NCBI GenBank assembly: GCA_964391865.1
Contig: CAYMNQ010000007.1
Coordinates: 62,001-126,000, forward strand
Length of the DNA: 64,000 bases
Reading direction: 5' to 3'
DNA from: DASZQL01 sp964391865
Lineage (GTDB): Bacteria; Planctomycetota; Phycisphaerae; Phycisphaerales; UBA1924
Below, piece after piece: positions 1 through 8,154 of this stretch (positions within the stretch are counted from its first letter, which is position 1; every line of letters begins with the position of its first letter). The notes beneath the pieces are model-generated. The model did no database searches. It was not told the DNA's origin and was given only the letters and a program-made list of their open reading frames with translations. The position numbers were made by a program, and so were the translations under genes.

Positions 1-943
1 CCTTGAACCCAAGCTTGGAATCGCGCATCGAGGCGATGGCGTTCGCGTTCAGCGCCATGCCGGGGAACATGGTCTCGGGCCAGACGATGAGGTCAGGCTT
101 TGGGGTGGCGCTCGCTGCTTCGTTCGTGAGTTCGAGAAATCGCGAGAAATCCTGCGCGGCTTTGTCGAAGGTCCACTCATTCTTGATGCTTTGGTGGACG
201 TTGGTCTGGATGACGGCGATGTGCGCAAACTCGCGCTCCGACGAGAACTCCAAATCGGCTTCACGCCCGAAATCAACCTGATATGAGGCGAGGGGATTGA
301 TCGCGACCGCTCCCGCGAATAGCGGGCAAAGCAAGTTCCGCCACCACCAACCCTTGGCGCTCGGTGTCGGTCGTCGCCACTCAATCGCGGCGAGCGCGCC
401 GCCAACTACCGTCGCAGCGAGCGTTGCGCCGTAGACGCCGAACCACGGCGCGAGCCCGTAGATTGGCGGCCAGTCGATCAGCGGCTGCCCGAGGAGGAAC
501 CACGGGTAGCCGTGCCAGAGGATCTCGCCGCGGAAGACTTCGATACCGGTCCAGAGGAGCGGCGCGATGAGCAGCGAGAGCACGGCACGGCGCGCGGGGT
601 ATCGCGCGTGCAGCCGCGCCAGCACCCACACGAAGATCGGCGGGTACATCGCGGTGTGCATCGCCAGCGGCAGCGCGCCGGCGGGCGCGCTGGTGAGCGC
701 GAACTGCTGAAGATAGCCCATCGCGGGCATCCACGCGAGCCATACGCCGAGGGCGGTGCGCGACGGACGGACGGTGCGCTGGGCGACGGCGATCAGCGGG
801 ACTAGAACGATGAACGCGAGCGGCCAATAGAAGACCGAGGGGAATGCAGAGGCGAACCCGGCCGCGCTCACCGCGCCGAGGTAAAGCCCGCTCAGGAATG
901 GCCGCGAGGTGGGTGGCTGCACGGGTTTGGAGTGTATGGTCAT
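1..943 (-). CDS. lnt: Apolipoprotein N-acyltransferase, partial (C-terminus beyond the left edge)
   Basis: Lnt adds the third acyl chain to the N-terminal cysteine of lipoproteins in the inner membrane. Reading leftward from ATG 943 (MTIHSKPVQPP) gives about 314 residues: hydrophobic segments (FLSGLYLGAVSAAGFASAF, FYWPLAFIVLVPLIAV), the Lnt-typical EILWHGYPWFLLGQPL region, and the start of the nitrilase-like domain with DLIVWPETMFPG. The Glu of WPET (about residue 290) corresponds to the first residue of the Glu-Lys-Cys triad. The Lys and Cys would lie off the left edge. The frame is open to base 1, so this is truncation by the window, not a broken gene. It is divergent from the small gene at 1032. 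Family call is secure; full length cannot be checked. Confidence 0.9.
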   Translation of the reverse strand, partial: MTIHSKPVQPPTSRPFLSGLYLGAVSAAGFASAFPSVFYWPLAFIVLVPLIAVAQRTVRPSRTALGVWLAWMPAMGYLQQFALTSAPAGALPLAMHTAMYPPIFVWVLARLHARYPARRAVLSLLIAPLLWTGIEVFRGEILWHGYPWFLLGQPLIDWPPIYGLAPWFGVYGATLAATVVGGALAAIEWRRPTPSAKGWWWRNLLCPLFAGAVAINPLASYQVDFGREADLEFSSEREFAHIAVIQTNVHQSIKNEWTFDKAAQDFSRFLELTNEAASATPKPDLIVWPETMFPGMALNANAIASMRDSKLGFK

Positions 944-1031
944 GCGGTCGTGCCGCGTGGCGCGAACAATGGCCGTGCCCGTTTCCCGCTGCTGTTCGTG
1001 AACCGTGTGAGAATTTTTGTAGCCTGCCGAC

Positions 1032-1376
1032 ATGAACTACTACGAGATATGGTTCAACCTGAAGGACTCGCACAAGGACCTTGAGTTCTGCCGCGTGCTG
1101 GACGCGTATCTGAATAATCTGAAGTCAAAGGGCGTGCTCGAGCACTGGCGGCTGACGCGCCGGAAGTTCGGCTTCGGCCCGAGCGAACTCGGTGAGTTTC
1201 ATGTGACGATGGCGTTCCGCACGCTCGAACAACTCGACGCCGCGTTCGGCGTGGTGGCGCCGCGCGCGGGCGAGGTCGAGCGTCTGCACATGCCCGTGTA
1301 TTCGATGGTCACCGACTTCAAATCAGGGCTCTACCGCGACTTCCCCGACCCCGAGCGCGTCATGCCGGGGGCATAA
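1032..1376 (+). CDS. DUF6614-like conserved protein
   Basis: A 114-residue soluble protein beginning MNYYEIWFNLKDSHKDLEF. The pattern WRLTRRKFGFGPSELGEFH followed by LEQLDAAFGVVAPRAGEVE matches, from memory, a small conserved family (DUF6614) found in marine and aquatic bacteria; the fold looks like a single alpha/beta domain. No signal peptide, membrane segment or catalytic motif is visible and no function is known to me. The ATG at 1032 has no convincing Shine-Dalgarno. It is divergent from lnt, and the next plus-strand gene begins 53 bp downstream, so co-transcription with the SDR gene is possible. Coding status is well supported; family name moderately so. Confidence 0.8.
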   Translation: MNYYEIWFNLKDSHKDLEFCRVLDAYLNNLKSKGVLEHWRLTRRKFGFGPSELGEFHVTMAFRTLEQLDAAFGVVAPRAGEVERLHMPVYSMVTDFKSGLYRDFPDPERVMPGA

Positions 1377-1429
1377 TGGAAGCGCGCCGAGTTGACGCAA
1401 TCGATTGTCGGCATTGAACTGGCGTTCCG

Positions 1430-2557
1430 ATGCCGCCCAACACGCCGCCCGCGCCGAGATCGAACCGACCCGAGCAGCCCGCCCCGGCGCGCCCCGATCG
1501 CCCGGGTCCATCGGCTCCGGCACCGGGCGCTCGCCCTTCGGCATCGACGACTCTGCACGATTCATCACGCCCGGTGCTGGTGCTCGGCGCGACCGGCGGG
1601 TTCGGCGGGGCGTTCGCGTTCGAGATGCTGAACTCCGGGCGGAGTGTGCGGCTCCTGGTGCGCGACACGAAGCGCGCGATCGCGCGGTTCGGCCCGTTCT
1701 CCAAAGCGGAGTACGTTCAAGGCGACGTGCAAAACGCCGCGCTGATGCAAGAAGCCGCCGCCGGCTGCGGCGCGATCGTGCACGCGGTGAACTACCCGTA
1801 CAGCGCATGGGACCCCGGGATGCGCACGGCGACGGAGCAGGTGATCGCCGCGGCGCGTTCGAGCGGCTGCACGATCCTGTTCCCCGGCAACGTCTACGCG
1901 CTCGGCCCGCCGCCGACTTGGAAAGCCAAGAAAAACTCGAAGCCCGCCAACCCGCCTTTGAAAGAGGATGCGACGAACAATCCGGCAACGAAAAAGGGCC
2001 GGCTGCGCGCGGAGCTCGAAGGACTGCTGGAAGAAGCGACCAAGGACGGGCGCTGCCGAGTGCTGATCCTGCGCGCGGGCGACTTCTTCGGGCCGACGGT
2101 GCGGAACGGGCTGGTGGACCGTGTCTTTGGTGCCGCGGCGGTCGGAAAACCGCCGACGCTCGTGGGCAAACTCGATGTGCCGCACCAGTGGGTCTATGTG
2201 CCCGATCTCGCGTACGCGGCGGTGAAGTTGCTCGACATGTCGGCGAAGCTGCGCCCCTTCCAGGTGGTGAACTTCGCGGGCTACACGCTTGAATCACAGC
2301 GTGAGTTTCTATGGAAGGTCTGCGCCGGGGCGGGATTGCCCCCGCAGAAAGCGAAAGTCATGCCATGGATCATGCTCCAACTCGCCGGCCTGCTCGACGC
2401 GAATGCGCGCGAGGTGATGGAGCTGCGCTATCTGTTCGATGACGCGGTGCTGCTCGACGGCTCGCTGCTGGCGCGGCTGTTGCCCGACTACAAGCCCACG
2501 CCGATCGAAGACGCGATCAGCGCGACACTGCAGAGTTACCGTGGCGGGCGTGGGTGA
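1430..2557 (+). CDS. NAD-dependent epimerase/dehydratase-like (atypical SDR) protein
   Basis: This 375-residue protein has an N-terminal Rossmann fold: VLVLGATGGFGGAFAFEML near residues 48-66 is the GxxGxxG dinucleotide loop, RLLVRDTKR follows beta-2, and IVHAVNYPYSAWDP resembles the extended-SDR beta-4/beta-5 region. The classical YxxxK pair is not obvious; NVYALGPPPTWK sits where it would be expected, so this may be an NADP-binding or atypical SDR rather than a standard epimerase. Residues 1-45 are Pro/Ala-rich and look like a disordered tail, so the true start could be a later codon. It lies downstream of the DUF6614-like gene and converges on the FG-GAP protein gene, separated by a terminator-like hairpin. 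The substrate cannot be inferred. Confidence 0.8.
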   Translation: MPPNTPPAPRSNRPEQPAPARPDRPGPSAPAPGARPSASTTLHDSSRPVLVLGATGGFGGAFAFEMLNSGRSVRLLVRDTKRAIARFGPFSKAEYVQGDVQNAALMQEAAAGCGAIVHAVNYPYSAWDPGMRTATEQVIAAARSSGCTILFPGNVYALGPPPTWKAKKNSKPANPPLKEDATNNPATKKGRLRAELEGLLEEATKDGRCRVLILRAGDFFGPTVRNGLVDRVFGAAAVGKPPTLVGKLDVPHQWVYVPDLAYAAVKLLDMSAKLRPFQVVNFAGYTLESQREFLWKVCAGAGLPPQKAKVMPWIMLQLAGLLDANAREVMELRYLFDDAVLLDGSLLARLLPDYKPTPIEDAISATLQSYRGGRG

Positions 2558-2679
2558 CCCACCAGCGTGCGGCGCACGACGCACCAAAAACGATGGAGCA
2601 CGCGGCGTTTCTCCAGAACAGCCCAATCCTCTCGAGCCGACGACTATCGTCACATGGTGAATGCTCGACGAAGCAAAGA

Positions 2680-2716
2680 ACCCGGCCGAGCGCGCCGAAT
2701 GGCGAGTCGGCCGGGT
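2680..2716 (-). terminator. Terminator-like hairpin between convergent genes
   Basis: ACCCGGCCGA at 2680-2689 and TCGGCCGGGT at 2707-2716 form a perfect 10-bp stem with a 17-nt loop. Read on the minus strand the stem is followed by TTCTTTGCTTC, a moderately T-rich tail, so it fits an intrinsic terminator for the FG-GAP gene ending at 2788. Read on the plus strand the tail is not T-rich, so it would stop the SDR transcript only by structure. Confidence 0.6.
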
Positions 2717-2787
2717 CTGATCCGGCAGTCCCACGATGTTCCCCACAGATCCTCGGTCCTTGGAAAGGCCAATGAGCCTCGCCTGGT

Positions 2788-4587
2788 TCAGTCGTTCCAG
2801 TTCATCAACATGAGCGCGATGTCGGCGAGGGTGACAAAGCCGTCACCTGTCACGTCGCCCTGCCAAGTCTCTTGGTCCCAGTTCTGAATCACAATGGCGA
2901 TGTCGTCAAGCCCGACCAAACCGCTGCCGTTGGCGTCGCCCGGCTTGGGCGCGTTGATGGTGAGCGTCTGATCGGCGGCGACGTTGTTGAGCACCGTCAC
3001 GATGCCGCTGGACCATTCGACGCGAAGTTCGTCGAGCGTGGTGCTCGTGCCGAGCCCGACGTGGACCGAGAGTTCACTCGTGCTGAGGTAGTGGCACATG
3101 CCGTTCATGGACTTCACCTGCGTTGCGCCGCCGCCGGTGGCGCGGATGACAGAACCAAGCCCGTGCGCAGGCAGCCGCGGGTTCGCTGACGTGTTGAGGA
3201 AGACGCGGAGCCAGTGCGACTGCCCGTCGGCGGCGCAGTCGTTGCGGTACAGCCTGAACGGCTCGTAGTACGCGACGGGCGCGATGTCCTGATCGCCGTC
3301 GTTGTCCATGTCGAGGCGCATCAGCGCGCGGCCCTGCAAGGCGTGAACGAACCCGGCGGCGGCGTGCTGCTCGCTGAATGTGTTGTCGCCGTTGTTGCGC
3401 CAGAGATAGCTGGGTTCGTTGACCCACTCCAGAACGCCCAGCCCGTTGGAGAAGGGCCAGCCGTTGGTCTCGACGATATCTTCGAGCCCGTCGTTGTTCA
3501 TGTCGGCGATGACGGTGCCCCAGCCCCACCCGCCGTCCTTCACGCCGAACCCAAGCGAGCCTTCACTGTAGAGGTGATTGCCCTGATTGATGTACAGCAT
3601 GTTGCCGGTGCCCGGGATGCCGGGATCGGCGGTGAATTTGGAATGGATGGAAGTGACGTACCAATCGAACAGCCCGTCGCCGTTGACATCGCCGATGGCG
3701 GAGCCCATGCCGTTGCCGTCGAGCCCGACACCCGAGGAGGTGGTTGTCTTGGTGAACTTGCCGTCACGATTGTTGACGTAGTACTGGCTCGTGCCGAAGT
3801 CGGCGGCGAGAAGGATCTCGGGGTAGCGGTCGCCGTTCATGTCAACAAGCGCCGGCGAGAAGCCGCGCACGGTCGATGCCTCAAAGTTGGCGGCGACGGT
3901 GACATTGGTGAACGTGCCGTCGCCGTTGTTGCGGTAAAGCCGGTTGCCGTCCGAGCCCGCGACCCAGCCGGCGACGACCAGATCGAGATCACCGTCAAGG
4001 TCGTAGTCACCCCACGTCGAGCCGAAGCCGTCGGGCAGCGTGCTGGTCGTGGCGACGCCCGCGCCGGCGGCGACATTGGTGAACGTCCCGTTGCCGTTGT
4101 TCCGGTACAGCTTGTGATGCCCGATCGCCGGATTCTGGCTCGGCGGACCGACGCTGGTCACGAAAAGATCCGTCCAGCCGTCCTTGTTGTAGTCGGCGGC
4201 CGAGGCACCGAGCCCCATGTGCGGCGTGCCGACACCCCACGCAACGGCTTGATCGGTGAACGTGCCGTTGCCGTTGTTGATGAACAGCCGATCCGCCGCC
4301 CCCCCGCCGGCGACGAAGAAGATGTCCTGGAATCCGTCGTTATTGAAATCGGCGATCGCCCCGCCGCCGACCATCGGGGCGACGTTGAAAACGCTGAAGA
4401 GCAGCGGGCCGGCGGGGATGTGCTGCACCGCCACGCCGCACGACGCGGTTTGATCGGAGAACGCCATCGGCGTCCCGCCCGGCACACCCGTCCCGGCGCT
4501 CACTGTTTGAATCCCACCTGCCGCGCTCGCGAGGGCGATCAAACCGCCGCTCAGCGCGCGCAACATCCTGCTTTCAGTTCGGATCAT
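2788..4587 (-). CDS. Secreted FG-GAP/VCBS repeat protein with ASPIC/UnbV and dockerin-like C-terminus
   Basis: An exported, probably surface-associated beta-propeller protein of about 599 residues. Repeated DFNNDGFQDIFFV, DYNKDGWTDLFVT, DYDLDGDLDLVVA and DVNGDGLFDWYVT units are FG-GAP/VCBS blades with Ca-binding DxNxDG loops. Near the C-terminus, GLGTSTTLDELRVEWSSG is typical of the ASPIC/UnbV domain. The last about 60 residues (GDANGSGLVGLDDIAIVI and GDVTGDGFVTLADIALML) are two dockerin type I-like EF-hand motifs. The start MIRTESRMLRALSGG is chosen because TTGGAGG precedes it by about 9 nt and it leads directly into a signal peptide (LSGGLIALASAAGGIQTVSA). It converges on the SDR gene. A role in surface attachment is inference. 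Confidence 0.88.
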   Translation of the reverse strand: MIRTESRMLRALSGGLIALASAAGGIQTVSAGTGVPGGTPMAFSDQTASCGVAVQHIPAGPLLFSVFNVAPMVGGGAIADFNNDGFQDIFFVAGGGAADRLFINNGNGTFTDQAVAWGVGTPHMGLGASAADYNKDGWTDLFVTSVGPPSQNPAIGHHKLYRNNGNGTFTNVAAGAGVATTSTLPDGFGSTWGDYDLDGDLDLVVAGWVAGSDGNRLYRNNGDGTFTNVTVAANFEASTVRGFSPALVDMNGDRYPEILLAADFGTSQYYVNNRDGKFTKTTTSSGVGLDGNGMGSAIGDVNGDGLFDWYVTSIHSKFTADPGIPGTGNMLYINQGNHLYSEGSLGFGVKDGGWGWGTVIADMNNDGLEDIVETNGWPFSNGLGVLEWVNEPSYLWRNNGDNTFSEQHAAAGFVHALQGRALMRLDMDNDGDQDIAPVAYYEPFRLYRNDCAADGQSHWLRVFLNTSANPRLPAHGLGSVIRATGGGATQVKSMNGMCHYLSTSELSVHVGLGTSTTLDELRVEWSSGIVTVLNNVAADQTLTINAPKPGDANGSGLVGLDDIAIVIQNWDQETWQGDVTGDGFVTLADIALMLMNWND

Positions 4588-4946
4588 GACTGAAAACCTC
4601 CAAGTTGCTCGAACCCAACCAAACGCTGACGCGCGCGGCGACAATCACCGCGCTCCAACGGCTCGCTGGTTCATCCGGTCGTCTCAGTTCTCGTTGCCGC
4701 CACGAATGCAACAAACCCGCGGCGGCGCCGCGGCGGACAGAACCGCCACGTCAACAACACATCACCACGAGAACCACGGCGAATACCTCCACGACAGAGG
4801 CCGTGACCCAACGAGCGGCGGCGAGCCGGCCTTCCACTCCGGCGCGCCGTCCTCAACGTCATTGCCAACGTACACCCGAATTCACGCCGCGCCCAGAACT
4901 TTCTTAGGATTTCATCCCGACCAAAGACTTTCCCCTTCCCCGGTCG
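4588..4946. other. Divergent intergenic region between the FG-GAP gene and the cyclase
   Basis: This 359-bp gap should hold promoters for both flanking genes. The only clear signal is the GGAGG Shine-Dalgarno of the minus-strand FG-GAP gene (about 4597-4601). Open frames cross it, but their composition is that of antisense shadow and no conserved protein is recognisable. No RNA gene was recognised. Confidence 0.4.
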
Positions 4947-7034
4947 ATGGTGTCTCACCCGACGATTCTTCGGCATCTCAAGTATCCCCACGAACGAAAT
5001 ACAATCACTGTGATTCAACGCCGAACCGAATCCCACGCTCCGAGCGACGAGCTTCACTATCGATGGGCATGGCGGCTGAAGTCCAGCCCCGAAGCGATCT
5101 GGCCGTTGGTCGCCGACACCAACCGCTTCGACAAAGACGCCCGACTCCCGATTGTCAGCTTCGCCAACCCCGACGCGCCGGCCCGCGAGAACGGACGCCG
5201 GGATGTCTTCCTCACCTGGATGGGTCAGCGGATCGAGTGGGTCGAGGAGCCGTTCCAATGGGTCCGCCCGCATCAACTCTCCGTCACGCGGCATTACTCG
5301 CGCGGACCGCTGCGCCGGCTGACCGCTCAGATCAGCCTCGCGCACGATGTGCGCGGCGGCACGATGTTCACCTACGAACTCTTCATCACCCCGGCGAATC
5401 TGCTCGGTCGGTTGGCGGCGCCGATCCAACTCGGGCGCGTGTTCAAAAGGAACGTGAGCCGCGTCATCACCCTGTACGACGCCCAAGCCGCGCTCAGCAC
5501 GCCAGCGACGACGGATGCGCAGTCGAACTCAACGCTGCTCGAATCCACGCGCGGCGTGGTGCTCGCGCCGGGCGGGAACACTCGGCTTTCGTCCTTCGAG
5601 AAGTCTTTGATCGAGCGCGGCTCGCCGCCGACGCTGGTCGATCGGCTCGTCCGCGCGATCCGGCGCGGCGACGACCTCGACCTGCACCGCATGCGCCCGT
5701 ACGCCTTCGCGGACCGCTGGCGGGTCGATCGGCGCGCGGTGCTCGAGCTCTTCCTCTCCGCCACGCGCGCCGGAATGCTCGAATTCCAATGGGAAATCCT
5801 GTGCCCAATGTGCCGCGGGTCGAAGTCGAAGTCGTCAAAGCTCGCCGAACTCGCCGAAACGGTGCACTGCGAGGCGTGCCAGATCGATTTCACTGCGAAT
5901 TTCGACCAGCTTGTTGAACTCACCTTCCGACCCGGCGCGTCCATCCGACCGATCAGCGTGGCGGAATACTGCGTGGGCAGCCCGCAGCGCACGCCGCACA
6001 TCGCGGTGCAGCAGTTGCTCGCGCCGGGAGAGTCGATCGAGGTGAACCCGAAACTCGAACGCGGGCGTTACCGAGTCCGCGCAAGCCAAGTCCCCGGCGG
6101 CGGGCTGCTTGACGCCGAAGGGCCGTCACCGCGCGGACACGGAGAACGTGGCGAAGCGAACGGCCACGGAGACGGCCGAGACGAGAACGGCAATCATCAC
6201 GAAGTGATCTCGATACGCGAGAACGCCTGGCCCGATCATCCCATCAGCACATCCCTCACGCCACGCCTGACGCTGCGCAACGACACCACACGCGAGCAAC
6301 TCGTCGCGATCGAGCGGATGGAGTGGAGCGACCAGGCCGCCACCGCCGCGCAGGTCACGGCGCTGCAGGCGTTCCGCGACCTCTTCAGCACCGAAGCGCT
6401 CCGCCCCGGGCAGCGCATCTCCGTCGGCTCCGTAACACTGATGTTCACCGACCTCCGCGGCTCCACCGCGATGTACCGTGAGATCGGCGACGCCCCCGCG
6501 TTCGGCGCCGTGATGGAACACTTCGAGATTCTCAAGGCGATCATCGCGCGCCACAACGGCGCGGTCATCAAGACCATCGGCGACGCGGTGATGGCCGTCT
6601 TCCGCAACCCCGCCGACGGCGTGCGCGCCGCGATCGACGCTCAGAACGCGCTCGCACGCCCGGCTCGCGACGTGCCGGAGCCGCCCGCGTCACACCACAG
6701 CTCGTTGCCCGCATCGGGGAGCGCCCGCGACCTGCCGCGCACGCTGGCGCTCAAGGTGGCCCTGCACTCCGGCCCATGCATCGCCGTCACGCTCAACGAC
6801 CGGCTCGACTATTTCGGATCGACGGTGAACATCGCCGCCCGGCTCGTCGCCCTCTCGCGCGGCGATGACGTGGTGATCTCGGATGAAGTGCGGACCGATC
6901 CTGAAGTGGGCAAGTTGCTCCGATCGGTCCTGCCGGGCGGCGCGTGCACCAGTGAAGAATGCCAACTCCGCGGCATCACGGATCGCACGTTCGGCATCGC
7001 ACGCCTGCCCACCACAACGCTCGCACGCCAATGA
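4947..7034 (+). CDS. Class III adenylate cyclase with START-like N-terminus and DUF5939-type middle region
   Basis: A predicted cAMP-forming enzyme, up to 695 residues, with no membrane segment. Residues about 38-185 look like a polyketide-cyclase/START domain (WRLKSSPEAIWPLVADTNRF). A middle region carries two CxxC pairs (CPMCRG and CEACQ), suggesting bound metal, and SVAEYCVGSPQRTPH, as in DUF5939 cyclases. The catalytic domain is about 485-690: metal-binding Asp502 (MFTDLRGST) and Asp546 (KTIGDAVMAVF), adenine-selecting Lys542 and Asp621 (RLDYFGS), and transition-state Asn628/Arg632 (TVNIAAR). All are present, so activity and ATP preference are expected. An alternative GTG start at 5010 directly follows a TACAAT -10-like hexamer (5000-5005), which would make a leaderless mRNA. 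A linker at 390-420 is low complexity. Confidence 0.88.
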   Translation: MVSHPTILRHLKYPHERNTITVIQRRTESHAPSDELHYRWAWRLKSSPEAIWPLVADTNRFDKDARLPIVSFANPDAPARENGRRDVFLTWMGQRIEWVEEPFQWVRPHQLSVTRHYSRGPLRRLTAQISLAHDVRGGTMFTYELFITPANLLGRLAAPIQLGRVFKRNVSRVITLYDAQAALSTPATTDAQSNSTLLESTRGVVLAPGGNTRLSSFEKSLIERGSPPTLVDRLVRAIRRGDDLDLHRMRPYAFADRWRVDRRAVLELFLSATRAGMLEFQWEILCPMCRGSKSKSSKLAELAETVHCEACQIDFTANFDQLVELTFRPGASIRPISVAEYCVGSPQRTPHIAVQQLLAPGESIEVNPKLERGRYRVRASQVPGGGLLDAEGPSPRGHGERGEANGHGDGRDENGNHHEVISIRENAWPDHPISTSLTPRLTLRNDTTREQLVAIERMEWSDQAATAAQVTALQAFRDLFSTEALRPGQRISVGSVTLMFTDLRGSTAMYREIGDAPAFGAVMEHFEILKAIIARHNGAVIKTIGDAVMAVFRNPADGVRAAIDAQNALARPARDVPEPPASHHSSLPASGSARDLPRTLALKVALHSGPCIAVTLNDRLDYFGSTVNIAARLVALSRGDDVVISDEVRTDPEVGKLLRSVLPGGACTSEECQLRGITDRTFGIARLPTTTLARQ

Positions 7035-7122
7035 AGGTGATGAGCCGGCGTGAACGAGCTGTGCAGCACGCGCGAGCATGGATCGCCGCCGAGCACGGCC
7101 ACGCCTTCACCGCTACGAACTC

Positions 7123-7971
7123 CTAGCCGAGCAATCCCAGCAGCGCCCGCGGCGAGCCATTCGCCGCGATCGCGCCGCGGATCGACGACTCGCGCAGGAT
7201 CGACCGGCGCGACGCCTCCGCGGTTTCCGCCGCGAAGTCCGTGTCGCGGATGATCGAGTTCGCCGCCGCCGTGTTCTCGAACGCGATGTCGTTGGCGCGG
7301 AGCGCGCTATCGAGCACGTTGCGCTGGAACGAACCGATCTCGCCGCGGAGCGACGCGACGCGCCCCGACGCAGCGCGGATGGAATCCTGTGCGCCTTCAA
7401 CGTTTCCATTGACCGTGCTGAGAGATCCGCCCGAGCGCGTGTCACTCAGCCGATAGTTCTGCCCGTTGATTTCAACCTGTCCCAGACTCGTCGGGGAGGC
7501 GGAGTCGATCGCCTGGGTCTCATCGCCATAGCGCAGCGTCGCGCCGCCGTCGAGCAGACGCTGCCCGTTGAAGGTCGTCGTCGACGCGATGCGGTCGACC
7601 GCTTGCAGCGCCGAGTCGATGACCATCTGGTTCGCCTCGCGCTCGGCTTCGCTCAAGCCGCCGGTGCTCGCGTTCGCAACCGCGGCGGACTCCGCGTCGA
7701 TCAGCAGGTCCGACACCTCGCCCAGCGCCGCGTCCGCGACGCTCGCGACGGCGCTCGAGCGCTCCGCCGCCCGGCTCTCGGCATCGAGCTGCGCCATCAC
7801 CGATTTCAGATTCTCCGAAGCGATCAGCCCCGAGGGATCATCGGCACCACGGTTGATGCGAAACCCGGTGGCAAGCCGTTCCAGCGAGCGTCCGAGGAAC
7901 GCGGACTGCGTGTTCACCGAGCGCTGCGCAATGAGAGACGGCACATTGGTGTTGATCGAACCTGCGGGCAT
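7123..7971 (-). CDS. Short flagellin
   Basis: Structural protein of the flagellar filament, 283 residues. The N-terminal D0/D1 half (MPAGSINTNVPSLIAQRSVN, then RLATGFRINRGADDPSGLI) and the C-terminal D1/D0 half (RGEIGSFQRNVLDSALRAND, then NSIIRDTDFAAETAEASRR) are both canonical, joined by a small middle region, so a large D2/D3 domain is absent. The start at 7971 is preferred over an upstream in-frame start because GGAGG lies about 9 nt before it and the protein begins with the flagellin consensus. No other flagellar gene occurs in the window, so it is probably one of several dispersed flagellin copies. It converges on the cyclase gene. I could not find a convincing sigma-28 promoter upstream. 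Confidence 0.93.
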   Translation of the reverse strand: MPAGSINTNVPSLIAQRSVNTQSAFLGRSLERLATGFRINRGADDPSGLIASENLKSVMAQLDAESRAAERSSAVASVADAALGEVSDLLIDAESAAVANASTGGLSEAEREANQMVIDSALQAVDRIASTTTFNGQRLLDGGATLRYGDETQAIDSASPTSLGQVEINGQNYRLSDTRSGGSLSTVNGNVEGAQDSIRAASGRVASLRGEIGSFQRNVLDSALRANDIAFENTAAANSIIRDTDFAAETAEASRRSILRESSIRGAIAANGSPRALLGLLG

Positions 7972-8154
7972 GCTCGAGACCCTCCGTGAATGGGGCCCGC
8001 GCCGCCTGTCCCGCGGCGCGATCGGCCCACGCAAGAAGGATCCGATTGCCCCCGCCAGGCGTGCAAGCATGCGGAGCACGGAATCTCTCTGCGCGACCCG
8101 ATAACCGCACGCGCCCCCCGCGGTGTTTCGCTCCCCCGCATATTCGATACCGAT

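Noticed and set aside
381..1073. 230-residue minus-strand frame overlapping lnt
   Set aside because: It is a different frame on the same strand as lnt. The lnt frame has the WPET motif and membrane helices; this one is Arg/Ala-rich.
7972..8110. Possible flagellar sigma-28 promoter (GCCGAT word) upstream of flagellin
   Set aside because: No TAAA-type -35 at the right spacing and the -10 match is incomplete.
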